Part shown: positions 45,068 through 54,806 of the stretch, one piece after another
How positions within the stretch are numbered: the stretch's first letter is position 1
Layout: the number at the start of each line of letters is the position of its first letter
Source of the DNA: Tolypocladium sp. Sup5 PDA-1
Lineage: Eukaryota; Ascomycota; Sordariomycetes; Hypocreales; Ophiocordycipitaceae
DNA: 64,000 bases
Assembly: GCA_000750105.3 (NCBI GenBank)
Contig: JPHH03000023.1
Location: 372,001 to 436,000 of the forward strand
Direction: 5' to 3'
Program-made: the position numbers and the translations under genes
Notes under the pieces: generated by a model
Database searches by the model: none
Seen by the model: only the letters and a program-made list of their open reading frames with translations
What the model was told of the DNA's origin: nothing

Positions 45068-46390
45068 ATGGAGAGCCTTGACCACGCCCGGCCGCCGACG
45101 CCGCCGCATCATCCCACTGCCGGTGTGCGTGTGCTGCGCGAGGAGATTGAGAACATCGCGAGCTGCGGCTTTCCCGATTCCGAGCTGGTCTCCGTGACAC
45201 AGCTTCCCGCGGGAAAATCGTACAACAACCGCATATACTTCCTCACGCTTCGGCATCCCGCCGACAAGACGTCGTCGAACTCGGCGACCCAGCCGGAGCA
45301 ACAGGTCGTGCTCAAGGTCAACGGCCGCTTTTTTGGGGCGCACAAGGTCCAGAACGAGGTGGCATGCCTGCAGCTACTCCAGGCACACTGCCCGGATGTT
45401 CCGACACCGCGAGCTCTCGCGTGGTCCGAAGACGGCCACCTCGCCACCTTTGCAACCCCGTCCAGGACCACGTCCATTTCACCAAACGAATCTCTTGGCC
45501 TGAACAGCCACACACTGGGCCACGGCGGATGGATCCTGATGACCAGAGTCGCGGGGGCTCCCATCGCAAGCGCCGACTTGGACGAGGCGACGATGACGGA
45601 TCTGGCAGCACAGCTCGGTGATCTTGTGACATCCTGGCGTCGCAACATCCCAGCTCAACCGCACTGTGGCAACATCCGCTTACCGCATGATGAAGCCGAG
45701 ACAGGGGAGATACCGACGGTAAAGAGCTCGGCTCTTGAGATCCGGGGCATCCTCCAGGAAGGCATTGACGTCGCCGAGCCCATCGCCAACGCCAACGACT
45801 ACTACAGAATCAAGCTGACGGACAAACTGAGGGAGCTCGAAACTTCAAGCACATACGCTCCAAATAGATCCCTCGCAGCGCCCATCCGAGCGTTCATTGC
45901 CGAAAAGCTCCCACACCTGCGGCTCACGGAGCCTGCCGCGACTGGAGAAAGTCGCCCCGGCCAGTACATCTTCACGCACTACGACCTCTCCCCTCGCAAC
46001 GTCCTCGTCTCCGGCCAGCCCCCGCGCATCACCGGCCTCGTCGACTTTGAGTTTGCCGGCTTCTTCCCGCCCGCCGAGGAGTTCCTCAACGACTACGTCG
46101 GCAACCCGGGAGACTGGCCGCTGGCCTTCTACAGCGCGTACCTGCAGCGCCTCGAGCAGAACGGCATCGCCACGCCGCTCAAGTCCTTCGACGCGGATAC
46201 CTGGAATCGCAACTACCGGCTCGAGACGCTGCTGGGACGCATTGCGCCGTGGGAGCTGCCGGGCGGCCACACGGGGGCGGCGCTGGAGGCGAAGCTCCGG
46301 GACGCGGAGGCTGGCGCCCGCAGGATGCTGGAGAAGCTGAGCAGCCCGGAGAAGTTTCGAGAGCCCATTGCGCCATATGGCGAGGAGTAA
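45068..46390 (+). CDS. APH/choline-kinase-fold phosphotransferase, 440 aa
   Basis: Single exon. The N-lobe has LPAGKSYNNRIYFL and VVLKVNGRFFG (ATP-lysine strand) with NEVACLQLL as the helix. The C-lobe has the Brenner motif FTHYDLSPRNVLV (catalytic Asp and Asn, near residue 310) and the metal-binding GLVDFEFAGFFP. This places it in the APH family of small-molecule kinases. Fungal members are abundant and mostly uncharacterised, so the substrate (aminoglycoside-like, choline-like or other) is unknown; antibiotic resistance should not be assumed. The length and motif spacing are normal. Confidence 0.9.
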   Translation: MESLDHARPPTPPHHPTAGVRVLREEIENIASCGFPDSELVSVTQLPAGKSYNNRIYFLTLRHPADKTSSNSATQPEQQVVLKVNGRFFGAHKVQNEVACLQLLQAHCPDVPTPRALAWSEDGHLATFATPSRTTSISPNESLGLNSHTLGHGGWILMTRVAGAPIASADLDEATMTDLAAQLGDLVTSWRRNIPAQPHCGNIRLPHDEAETGEIPTVKSSALEIRGILQEGIDVAEPIANANDYYRIKLTDKLRELETSSTYAPNRSLAAPIRAFIAEKLPHLRLTEPAATGESRPGQYIFTHYDLSPRNVLVSGQPPRITGLVDFEFAGFFPPAEEFLNDYVGNPGDWPLAFYSAYLQRLEQNGIATPLKSFDADTWNRNYRLETLLGRIAPWELPGGHTGAALEAKLRDAEAGARRMLEKLSSPEKFREPIAPYGEE

Positions 46391-46539
46391 GACGGTTGTT
46401 TGCAGCTCGGCGTTGAGGGTAAATTGGGATGCTTGGGGTTGTCGCGGAAGGAGCGACGAAGTGGATTCTCGTTGTCGGTCGCCCGTTGCCGAGATACCTT
46501 CCTAGTTACCTATAGCGCCGAAATTCGGCACATCTCATT
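46391..46539. other. Spacer between APH-like gene and tRNA-Arg
   Basis: 149 bp, no feature seen. Confidence 0.4.
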
Positions 46540-46631
46540 GGTCGCGTGGCCTAATGGCTAAGGCGCTAGATTTCGGTTCCTTGCTCGTCCGAGCCCTCTA
46601 GAGATTCCAGGTTCGACTCCTGGCGCGATCG
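46540..46631 (+). tRNA. tRNA-Arg (anticodon TCG) with 19-nt intron
   Basis: Acceptor GGTCGCG / CGCGATC (one G-T pair), D arm with GGCCTAATGGCTAAGGC, anticodon stem CTAGA / TCTAG, anticodon TCG at 46573-46575, T arm CCAGG-TTCGACT-CCTGG. The canonical intron lies one base 3' of the anticodon, 46577-46595. A T-rich terminator (TTCTTTTTTT) follows immediately. Confidence 0.95.
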
Positions 46632-46642
46632 TTCTTTTTTTA
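46632..46642 (+). terminator. Pol III terminator of tRNA-Arg
   Basis: TTCTTTTTTT directly after the discriminator base. Confidence 0.75.
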
Positions 46643-47970
46643 ATCTTTTTGCCTCTGTCCACCTCTGTTTATTTCAGGTCTTTGTTACACGTGTCCTCTC
46701 TTTTTATTGCGAGTGCTTTGACGGTCGCTTCTTGCAAGGCTTGCCTGGTTGTATTCTAGGTGGAGATGTAAAGCAACGGACTGGCGTTTCGTTAAACTCA
46801 GTCTACTTTTGGGCCGTGGATGAATACAAACACATACTTTGGCAGGGCCGAGCAAATTGCATACTTGGAAACACTTTTTTAAAAAAGAAAGTCAGTTATA
46901 TTTTACTCTAGTCCGCATAATCACAAGGCAAAACTGAGTAGAATTGCCCATGTTCTTTATTCCGCCGCGTCGGGTGCCTGTGGCTGAACCTACCCTGCAC
47001 TCCGGCCATGAGTCCGGCGACGCAGCCGAGCGCCGGGACTCGGGCCATCGGCGGCATACCGAAGGGACTATGACGCCTTGTCGGCAGTTATTGGTACGCC
47101 GTGATGAGGGCGGAATCAAAATAGGCAACCACTCTAGCATACGGGATGAACACTCGGGTGCTCTGCGAGACCCTGCCGTCCCTGATGTAAGAGGCGTAGT
47201 CTGTTCTGGTTGATAAGCAAGTGGCCCGCGATTGTATTGAGAAGACATCCCGCGCCGTAGCCAGCGCCAATTGTATTGTCAGGCAAGAAAGACACATTGG
47301 GCTCACGGGAGGTCGGGAGAGAATGGCGTGCTGGGATTGACGCCGACGAGCCGACCCCATTTGACAAAGGTGTTCATTGCGTCAGCCGGGCTTGGATGGC
47401 AGAATCCCGCAGTGTGGGCCAATGAGGCGGCGGGCGCAGCACGCAATCGGCCGCGTCGCGGGCTAGTCTCAGGGTCTCGTCGTACGTGGTGCTTGGGGAA
47501 GGTGAGTTTGTGACTGTGATCCGTCTGTTTCGGATTCCACAGAGATATCTTTCCAAGAGTCATTCGGTGGGATGAGAGAATAGCTCAAAGACTTGCATGT
47601 TTGTAGTTTGTATTACTCCGAATACACTGCAGAGCTGGCCACGGAGAATTCGCAAGACTTGACGAGGCGGCCAACGGCAGACATCATGGTGCCACCAGCG
47701 GCCCCGGCTTGAAGAGCGGATGGAGGGTTGGAGGGGCACACGGGAGGCTACCTAGAGGAGGGGTGGTGGGATGCATGGAGGGGCAACAGCTCCACGTTCA
47801 GATACGCCAGGGGAGCTGGTGAGCCAACGAACAAGCTCGGCGTGTCTCTGCTGCTGGCGGGCTGATGGATTGATGGCTTGGAAATTGCGTCTTTGGCTCT
47901 TGCGCCCCCCGGCTCGATTACGACAGCGACTGGAGCCAAGGTGGCATCTGCTTGGGCGGGCGGGCTGAGG
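46643..47970. other. Intergenic stretch with weak minus-strand ORFs
   Basis: Overlapping minus-strand ORFs at 46892-47563 (longest 118 codons) contain some protein-like text, but splice sites do not join them into a recognisable product. TTACTCCGAATA, a near-copy of the dispersed word, at about 47613. Confidence 0.4.
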
Positions 47971-47978
47971 TATAAAAG
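47971..47978 (+). promoter_or_regulatory. TATA box of peroxiredoxin gene
   Basis: TATAAAAG in a GC-rich setting, 140 bp upstream of the ATG at 48111; a classic strong, inducible-type core promoter. Confidence 0.6.
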
Positions 47979-48110
47979 ACATCTGGGGAGCCCGCCGCGC
48001 GATCGAGCAACCTCTTCGCTTTCCCATCTGCCCCCGACGACCTTGACCCGACGACCTTGACCCGACATCCCTGTACTCGTAATCACATCCCCCCCATAAC
48101 CAGCATCACC

Positions 48111-48882
48111 ATGGCCACCGGCGCGCGCACCACCCCCCTCCGCCTGGGCTCCGTCGCCGAGGACTTCACGGCCGAGAGCAACATCGGCCCCATCAAGTTC
48201 CACGAGTACCTCGGCGACAGCTGGGCCGTCTTCTTCTCGCACCCGGCCGACTACACGCCCGTGTGCACCACGGAGCTGGGCGCCTTCGCCAAGCTCGAGC
48301 CCGAGTTCACCAAGCGCGGCGTCAAGCTGCTCGGCCTGTCCGCCGACACCACGGAGAGGCACGCCGGCTGGATCAAGGACATTACCGAGGTGACGGGCGG
48401 CAACGTCAAGTTCCCCATCATTGCGGACCCGGACCGCAAGGTGGCCAACCTCTACGACATGTGAGTCTCTCTTCCCTTGCCGCGGCTCTCGTCTCGTCTC
48501 ATTCGTCAGATGCGCCGTTGGAACAAACGAACAAACATGCTGATGCGCGAGGGACAGGATCGACTACCAGGACCCCACCAACATCGACCGCGACAGCCTG
48601 CCCCTGACCATCCGCTCCGTCTTCTTCATCGACCCGGCCAAGAAGATCCGCACCATCCTTTCCTACCCGGCGTCGACGGGCCGCAACGCCGCCGAGGTGC
48701 TGCGCATCGTCGACTCGCTGCAGCTCGGCGACAAGTACAAGGTGGCCACGCCCATCGACTGGATCCCCGGCCAGGACGTCATCGTCGCCAACAGCGTCAA
48801 GCAGCCCGAGGCCGACAAGCTGTTCCCGGGCCACCGCGTCATCAAGCCGTACCTGCGCTACACTTCGATTCCCAAGGCCTGA
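48111..48882 (+). CDS. 1-Cys peroxiredoxin (Prx6 type), 224 aa
   Basis: Exons 48111-48460 and 48558-48882; intron GTGAGT...GGGACAG, 97 nt, phase 2. The full family layout is present: LRLGSVAEDFTAES, the peroxidatic site SHPADYTPVCTTELG (Cys52), KLLGLSADTTERHAGWIKDI, FPIIADPDRKVANLYDMID, then TIRSVFFIDPAKKIRTIL, SYPASTGRNAAEVLR and the Prx6-specific C-terminal domain ending LRYTSIPKA. It reduces hydrogen and lipid peroxides with thiol donors. Length matches the family. No clear mitochondrial presequence, so cytosolic is likely. Codon use is strongly GC-ending, as in highly expressed fungal genes. Confidence 0.96.
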
Positions 48883-49932
48883 GCAGCCCTGGTGCGGTGT
48901 CTGAAGACGACAGGGTGGGAGGGATATGGGGGGCGGGGGGGCGTCAATTAGCTCCGTGAATGGCTGCGGCGCTGATCCACGCTTGCATGACGCCGGGGGG
49001 CGGGGATGGACAGCAAATGGTCTTGTCTTGTCAGTGAGGTCGACATGAACGGGCCTCGGGACTCTACCAAGCAGTAATGAGCATAATACCAAATACTAGC
49101 CAATGAGAAATACATTTTTCTTTGTTTACATATCATGCGACTGTTCTCGACCGATGAGGACATTTTAGAGGTCAATTGGGGGTCGAAGCAACTGCCCCAT
49201 GGGGTGATGTGTGCCGCCGCCGGGGTTGGGCTTCCATCCCCCGGGCCGTGCCTCTTTGAACTTCAGACGACTGTTGAAGGTCCCAATTGACGAAGCGAAC
49301 AAATAGCATTGCAGAGCCTGACCGTATGCAACGTCTCATCACGGCCCGACGGCGGGGTCTGGTCTGTACGACCGAAGGGTCTGCGGGTTCCAGGTTCCGG
49401 GTGTGCATGCTTGCGCTGCCGTCCCGAGTCCACTCTCGTGCGGAGCGTCAACAAAGGTGCGATGAGCGGAGGTGTCTCGGGATCAAGCGCATAGGTGGTT
49501 TACGTATCGCGGTCCCTAAAGAACAGGATTTCCATGGCCCGGGGTCTTGGGGTTACGAACCATAGCATAAGCTGATTACAATGTCACCCTTCGATTCGGT
49601 TAGTAAATATGCCAGACGACTTGTAGTATTAACCAATGTGACTCATCTAGAGACCTGTTGATGAACCCTTCTGAACACCAACAAGACACTCATCGCCTCC
49701 TCCGCAGTCGGCTGGCTCCTGCTACCCCTATTTGTCCGTGGACAACACGAGCGAATGTTGCATGAAATGTCACAACGACGCACGCGACACTCGGCACACG
49801 ACACCTTCATGAACACGCCGCGAATAGCCTGTGACGTATTTTGGGTTCAAAAGTACTGATTGCATTACTCGCCAGCCTCTTAGTTCCATGACTGCTTAGC
49901 AATGGCGGCATGTCGACATACGTTCACAACCT
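48883..49932. other. Intergenic stretch, no gene recognised
   Basis: About 1 kb. Holds a 29-bp dispersed repeat at 49506-49534 shared with 61052-61080. Confidence 0.45.
49506..49534 (+). repeat. Short dispersed repeat, copy 1
   Basis: AT(C/T)GCGGTCCCT(A/G)AA(G/A)AACAGGATTTCCA, 26 of 29 bases identical to 61052-61080. Confidence 0.6.
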
Positions 49933-50184
49933 TCACATACCTCTTTTACCGCGAACACAGAGATCCACGTTCGGCCCCTCGGGCGCTGAACACGGCTGAG
50001 CCTGCTCTTCCCCGATCTCCTTCCGCTCAAGTGTCGGAGTCAGAGCCACGGGAGCCTTTTTGACAAGAGTAGAGTAGCTTCCTGTACCCAGGTTCGAGGC
50101 GTCACGACTGGCGACAACTCTACCGCTGACCTCTTGAAGGCGGAGCAGGGTGCCCAAGAGCACCCAGTGAGAGATGCGATGCAT
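49933..50184 (-). CDS. Putative small secreted protein (83 aa)
   Basis: Starts at Met 50184 with a short hydrophobic segment WVLLGTLLRLQ that could serve as a signal peptide, followed by a polar, low-cysteine chain (two Cys) ending GKRGM. A TATATATA box on the same strand lies about 115 bp upstream, and a perfect palindrome lies between. No family recognised and there is no splice evidence. It could be chance; the promoter context is the main support. Confidence 0.35.
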   Translation of the reverse strand: MHRISHWVLLGTLLRLQEVSGRVVASRDASNLGTGSYSTLVKKAPVALTPTLERKEIGEEQAQPCSAPEGPNVDLCVRGKRGM

Positions 50185-50221
50185 GAGAGTGTAAAAGCGA
50201 AATGTGCTGGGTTGGACCTGA

Positions 50222-50247
50222 GTCACGAAATGATCGTTTTTCGTGAC
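50222..50247. promoter_or_regulatory. Perfect inverted repeat, 9-bp arms, 8-nt spacer
   Basis: GTCACGAAA-tgatcgtt-TTTCGTGAC, within the presumed promoter of the 83-aa ORF, about 50 bp downstream of its TATA box. It could be a dimeric transcription-factor site or a 5'UTR hairpin. Confidence 0.5.
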
Positions 50248-50298
50248 GTTTCCCTTTGTTTGTCGATGAGGTCTGCTATCACGTCGTTGGGACTACGA

Positions 50299-50306
50299 TA
50301 TATATA
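50299..50306 (-). promoter_or_regulatory. TATA-like box
   Basis: TATATATA on the minus strand (AT-rich on both strands), about 115 bp upstream of Met 50184. Confidence 0.35.
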
Positions 50307-50983
50307 ATAACAGGATCGCTTCTTTGCTCCCTATTCCAGCTCTTGCCAAGTCAGGAAATCAAGCACGGTCAGTTATTTTCGTGCATGGAGGCAGGACGTT
50401 AATGCCCAGACTCATCAACGGCGAAACTGCCCGGGGTCTACGAACGTTTCAGGCATCCCGCATGGCATTAATCGGCGATGGCGTGATTCCAGACCAGGTA
50501 CCTTAGGAACACAACATGCGCATGACTTGGCTCTGGCGTCGCTACGCACTGTGTCGATGACGTGCCCGCCATCGTATGACACATGTCGCTTGCATGGGCA
50601 TTACATTCGCGGACTTGAGCGGCATTTTCTCCCAGATTATCAATAAACCCCTTATCAAGACGAGCCTCTCGCAACGGCATCCATACTGAACATGATTTCA
50701 TTTATGCACTCGCAAGCCTGAACGGCGGACGCTTCTTATCTCTGGATTCGACCGTTTTTGGCCTCTTTTTGCTATGCACTTATCCCTTCATGACGGGAGG
50801 ATGAATGCAGCCGATATGCTTCCAACATCTCCACGGCTGCAAAGTGGGTTGGCGTATTCAACTCGTTACCTTCGATCGGACACGCCTGGCGAAGAAGGTG
50901 CTGGACGAATATGTCCGTTGTATATCAACACACTTAGCGGGCTTGTGCCGTCTTGTCGGGTTCCTTAACTGACCTCCCTCTGA
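50307..50983. other. Intergenic stretch or unrecognised 5' exons
   Basis: Text such as RTRLAKKVLDEYV near 50880-50915 (plus strand) looks protein-like and may be an upstream exon of the next gene, but I could not join it with a clear start. Confidence 0.3.
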
Positions 50984-51344
50984 AGCTCTTACCTGATCCC
51001 TGTCAACCTCGCGGCTCAGAGGTCTCAGGGGGGTGTACTGAAGCAATACCTCACCAAGAACAAGATCATGCAGCACGGCCCTAGCAAACCCAGGTCTACC
51101 AAGGCTTCATGGTACAAGCTCAAATTCACCGGTGAGTTAGGGTAAGCAATCCGCAACTCTTGGCTCGCGTGCGTTCATGGCACTAAGAGAATACAGTCCT
51201 TACTGCAAGGCTCTTCTGAATAACGACAAATCAGTCTGCGATCCCAATACTGATGTAAAGGGTGAATGGGGTTATGACGTAGCGAAGTTTGCGTACACGT
51301 ACGACAAGGCAACGAAGACGTTCAAACACGTTGGTAAAAAATAA
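50984..51344 (+). CDS. Orphan small gene or 3' part of a gene (100 codons seen)
   Basis: Exons 50984-51141 and 51197-51344; intron GTAAGC...AATACAG, 55 nt, phase 2. The frame is closed by a TGA just upstream at 50981, so the real 5' end is either ATG 51068 or an upstream exon spliced after CTGAC...CTGAAG near 50985. The product has WYKLKFTGELGPYCKALL and WGYDVAKFAYTYDKATKT with two Cys near its centre and ends KHVGKK. No family recognised. The clean splice and Lys/Tyr-rich composition suggest a real small protein. Confidence 0.35.
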
Positions 51345-54300
51345 GCATTCTTGATCAGGCTAGATACAACGAACGGGTATTTCCTAAGGGATAAAACAGG
51401 TCGTTGGTTTAAGTTCGTAGGGTATCGAGGCTGAGCATGGCGAAAAATGTCACGTCTGGTAAGAGGCCAGAAGATCGTAGCTAAGTTATAAGTTGATAGC
51501 TAGCTAGGTATTCATGCTCAGGAGCTAAAGTTAGAGTGTCTATACTTTATGATTAAAACAGGATCGCGGTTCCCTTTTCGCGATCCTTTCTTGTGATGTT
51601 CCCTATGCCACCACCCCAACAAAATACATGCTCAGCTATTCTTCAAGTACTCGTTCACTTTAATCACACTATCCTAAGCCCTGCGATAACATTTGAAGGG
51701 CAATTCGAACCTTTAAGTTATGGAAAATATATGTAACAACGAGTGCCACAGGTATGGTAGAGCTGCCGCAAGCTCCTCCAGGCTGACGGGGCTTTCAGAT
51801 AACTAGTGGACAAGTTTTCTACCGCTGTTCTCCTTTCCTTCTCCCGGCAACTCAAACGCCAAGTCCGGCCAAGTAAGAACGCTGCGTGTACGGTCACCTG
51901 TTTTGTCATGGAACTGGGCGCTCTAATACGCAAACTTATATCCAAATCCAATCTGGTCTTCTGGGGAATTGTCTAGTGCCGACGAGGTCCTACAAAGGGG
52001 AGAGGCTGGCGGAAATGCATTGGAAAGCATGTGATTTGAACTTCATAGCGGCAATGCTAATATCACCATGATGGTCTGCTGGCAGAAGAGCATCTACAGC
52101 CCTGCGTGGCGTAACCGAGCAGATAGACATCATGCTAGTAGCGGCTCACGGCCGGGTGAACACGGCCGTTGTCACTTGGCCAAGTGCGGATCAGGACATG
52201 AAGGTTCAGCAGAAATGTCGTTTTGCACATTTTGCATGCTACGGCCCTTTCGATAGCTCTAACGCCTCAAACAGTGGTTAAATTTACAGCTCATGGCCGA
52301 GACTCGAGGGGCTCCGGAGGTTTCAAAGGAGATTGCAAGAGCCGGGCTCTAGAAATTGTCGCCGAACCCTGAAGTTGTCGATCTCGCAAGGTGGGCCAAG
52401 AGGGTAGCGATGCGGAATTTCAGGTACGGCATGAGCACGGATTCATCATATCAGATCCACAACAGGTCAAGCAGGACCACCAACAGCTAGAGCCATACCT
52501 CAGGAACTGCAAGATAGCCATCAGAGCTAATATGGCAAAGGTGTGCCGGGAGTCCGTTGTTGACGAGCTGGAGAGGAAGGTAAGCGAGATGGCAGTCAGT
52601 CGAGGGGCAAGTCGAACTTGGAAGAACGAACTGAGTTGCGGGCTCCTCCGTAACTTAAGCGCAGTCTGCGCCTCAAGCCCGCGCTTCAGTCCCCGATGGT
52701 CAGCTCGGTTCCTTTGGCGTTAAGCGCCTGTCGTTAGCAAAGTGAGAAGCCAAGAAGGCCATCTATTCCTTTGCGGCTGAATGGTCACAGCTTCTGGCAT
52801 GACGCCTGCTCGGGCACGCCGACTTGCGGATCTCACATGCATGGCTGCTTCGAGACTCGCTTAAGGGGTCAAAGTGAGGATGGGAGCCACTCGCAAGGCT
52901 GGAAATCCTGGACAGCAACCGACGGAGAAGCTCGGCATTCAGCATCGGCAGCATGTGTCTTGCCCCTGCCATTCAGCCGCATCTGTTGTCCTGATCAAGT
53001 CCTTACTTTCGAATAGAATGATTGGTTGAGCCGAGTCTCATGGCTTTGGCACCTAGCAAGTGGGCCAAGTGCAGTCACCTCATCCAGCCCTGACCCGAGA
53101 AACCGGATATGACCTGTCATGTTCAGGTGCAATGGTGGGCCTCGGACGCCTGTGGTTGGACAGGGCCAGTAGTCTGGGCTACTAGGGACAGGGTGTCGTT
53201 CGTCAGACCCCACAATCAGCTGCCAAGTCTGGGGTTCACTGGCATGGCAATCCTGGACGGGGAGTCAGCCTCATGGCGTTTGTGCTGGACAGATTTAGCA
53301 ACGGCCCCGTTCAGTCCAAAAGTTGTAAACAGATACCACCGAGAGAACATTCCAGTGGCGTCAGTTGGCATCGTGGAGACACAAGACTTTAGAGGTCGAA
53401 ATTACCTCTGCTTGTCGTGATTTATGTGACGACACTTACCAGATCGAAGCCACGGGCACGCTCCAAGTTAAACCTATAGAGTAGCAGCCATGATAAGAAG
53501 AGAACTAAAAAGTTTGTTGCTTGGCGCCTATGGCCGGTAGTTCACGGACTAGCTTCATCTCCAACATGTCGAGCAAGAAGCTGTCAAGCCTGTCCCTTGT
53601 ATACGTCTGAAACGACTTATCTTGCCCTGGCGCCCTGGCATCAGCTTGCATCAGAATTGGCACCCCTGCCTTCAACAATTGCCAGCAGGATGCCCCCTGT
53701 AGCCTAGAGTGATATTACCCACTTCATTCATTGAACCGGAGTTTTTTGCCGGAACCCTGGATCATCTTCGATTGACAAATCGCTCTTTATCCAGGGCAAA
53801 GAATTAGGCCGGCGAAGACTGGATGGTTGAGGCGAGACTCCCCGATGCGAAAGGGCAAACCGTTTGCTTACAGTAGATCGCCACCGATCCAGCGTGCCTT
53901 CAAAGGAAAGCTCCTTAAATTTCTCAATGGAAACCATATTCTTGGTCCGATGCTCCTGCGGCGCAGAGTGGTCCCTGGTGACCACGGCTCGCGATATCAG
54001 CATGACTAGCTTCTTATATTTACGCACATGTCTATGAGTAATTTGCAACGTATGGCGAGGTTAGAGAGCACGATCTGTATTTCATAGCTAATCCCTGTAT
54101 TTCATTGTAAATTGCCTCTGTCCTTCCTTTCGGCTCTCGGTCACGCTAGTCCAAGAGGTCTGTGAGGTCGAGAGCACTTAGTACATCATCACCTTAGACC
54201 CAAAGACCAGCCTTCCACCTCTATTTAGCGCTTGAATAAACCCAATGGTGGACGTAAATATGCAGTCTCAAACGTATATAATACTTGGCGTGATATATTG

Positions 54301-54493
54301 CAAGCTCTTACCTAATACGCGGCAGTCGATTTCTCACGACACACGATACCTAGGCAAAGTTTGGAAGACCAGGCTTGAGTTGCTCAAAGCCGGGCTGCCC
54401 AGACGCCTTTATCACGGGTATCTGCCTCTTGTGCTCTCCTCTCCTCAAATTCCACCTGCCCCGCAACGTTTTATCATAACCGGGATAACCACG
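51345..54493. other. 3.1-kb region without a confident gene
   Basis: Plus-strand ORF 52391-52723 (110 codons) contains a helical stretch NMAKVCRESVVDELERKVSEM but no identifiable domain. Minus-strand text near 53720-53530 (LLKAGVPILMQADARAP, RDRLDSFLLDMLEMKLVREL) is protein-like but has no start and is broken. Probably gene debris; not named. Confidence 0.4.
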
Positions 54494-54731
54494 ATGCCAC
54501 ACCACGGACGTTTTGATCCCTCATGTTATTGCTCCAACTGGCTGAAGCACTTGCTGGTGCTGACACCATGTGGAACCTGCAAAGATAAGCGGTAAGGCTC
54601 GTCAGCACTACTTTCAGCCTCTATTATTGCCATATCCCTATAACAGACGTATCACGAGCATGATCGAAGAAGTGGCTGCCAGGTTTCGCTCAACCGCGCA
54701 AGAGTTGGTCAACGCCGCAGTTCCCATATAA
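54494..54731 (+). CDS. Putative 60-aa protein with one intron
   Basis: Exons 54494-54591 and 54647-54731; intron GTAAGG...TATAACAG, 55 nt, phase 2, gives a clean ORF ending TAA. The N-terminal half has four Cys (CYC, CGTC) and the second half is a basic amphipathic helix (RRITSMIEEVAARF). It lies 75 bp upstream of the MscS start, in the same direction. No family recognised. It could also be a transcribed leader of the channel gene. Confidence 0.35.
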
Positions 54732-54806
54732 GTCGTGGCTTTTACACTCGCTCGACTCTTATACTAGAGCGTCTAATGCTGCCACTTTGTATCGCAATCC
54801 TGCACC

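Noticed and set aside
46892..47563. Overlapping minus-strand ORFs between tRNA-Arg and peroxiredoxin
   Set aside because: Protein-like pieces lie in different frames, and no GT-AG pair joins them into a consistent product.
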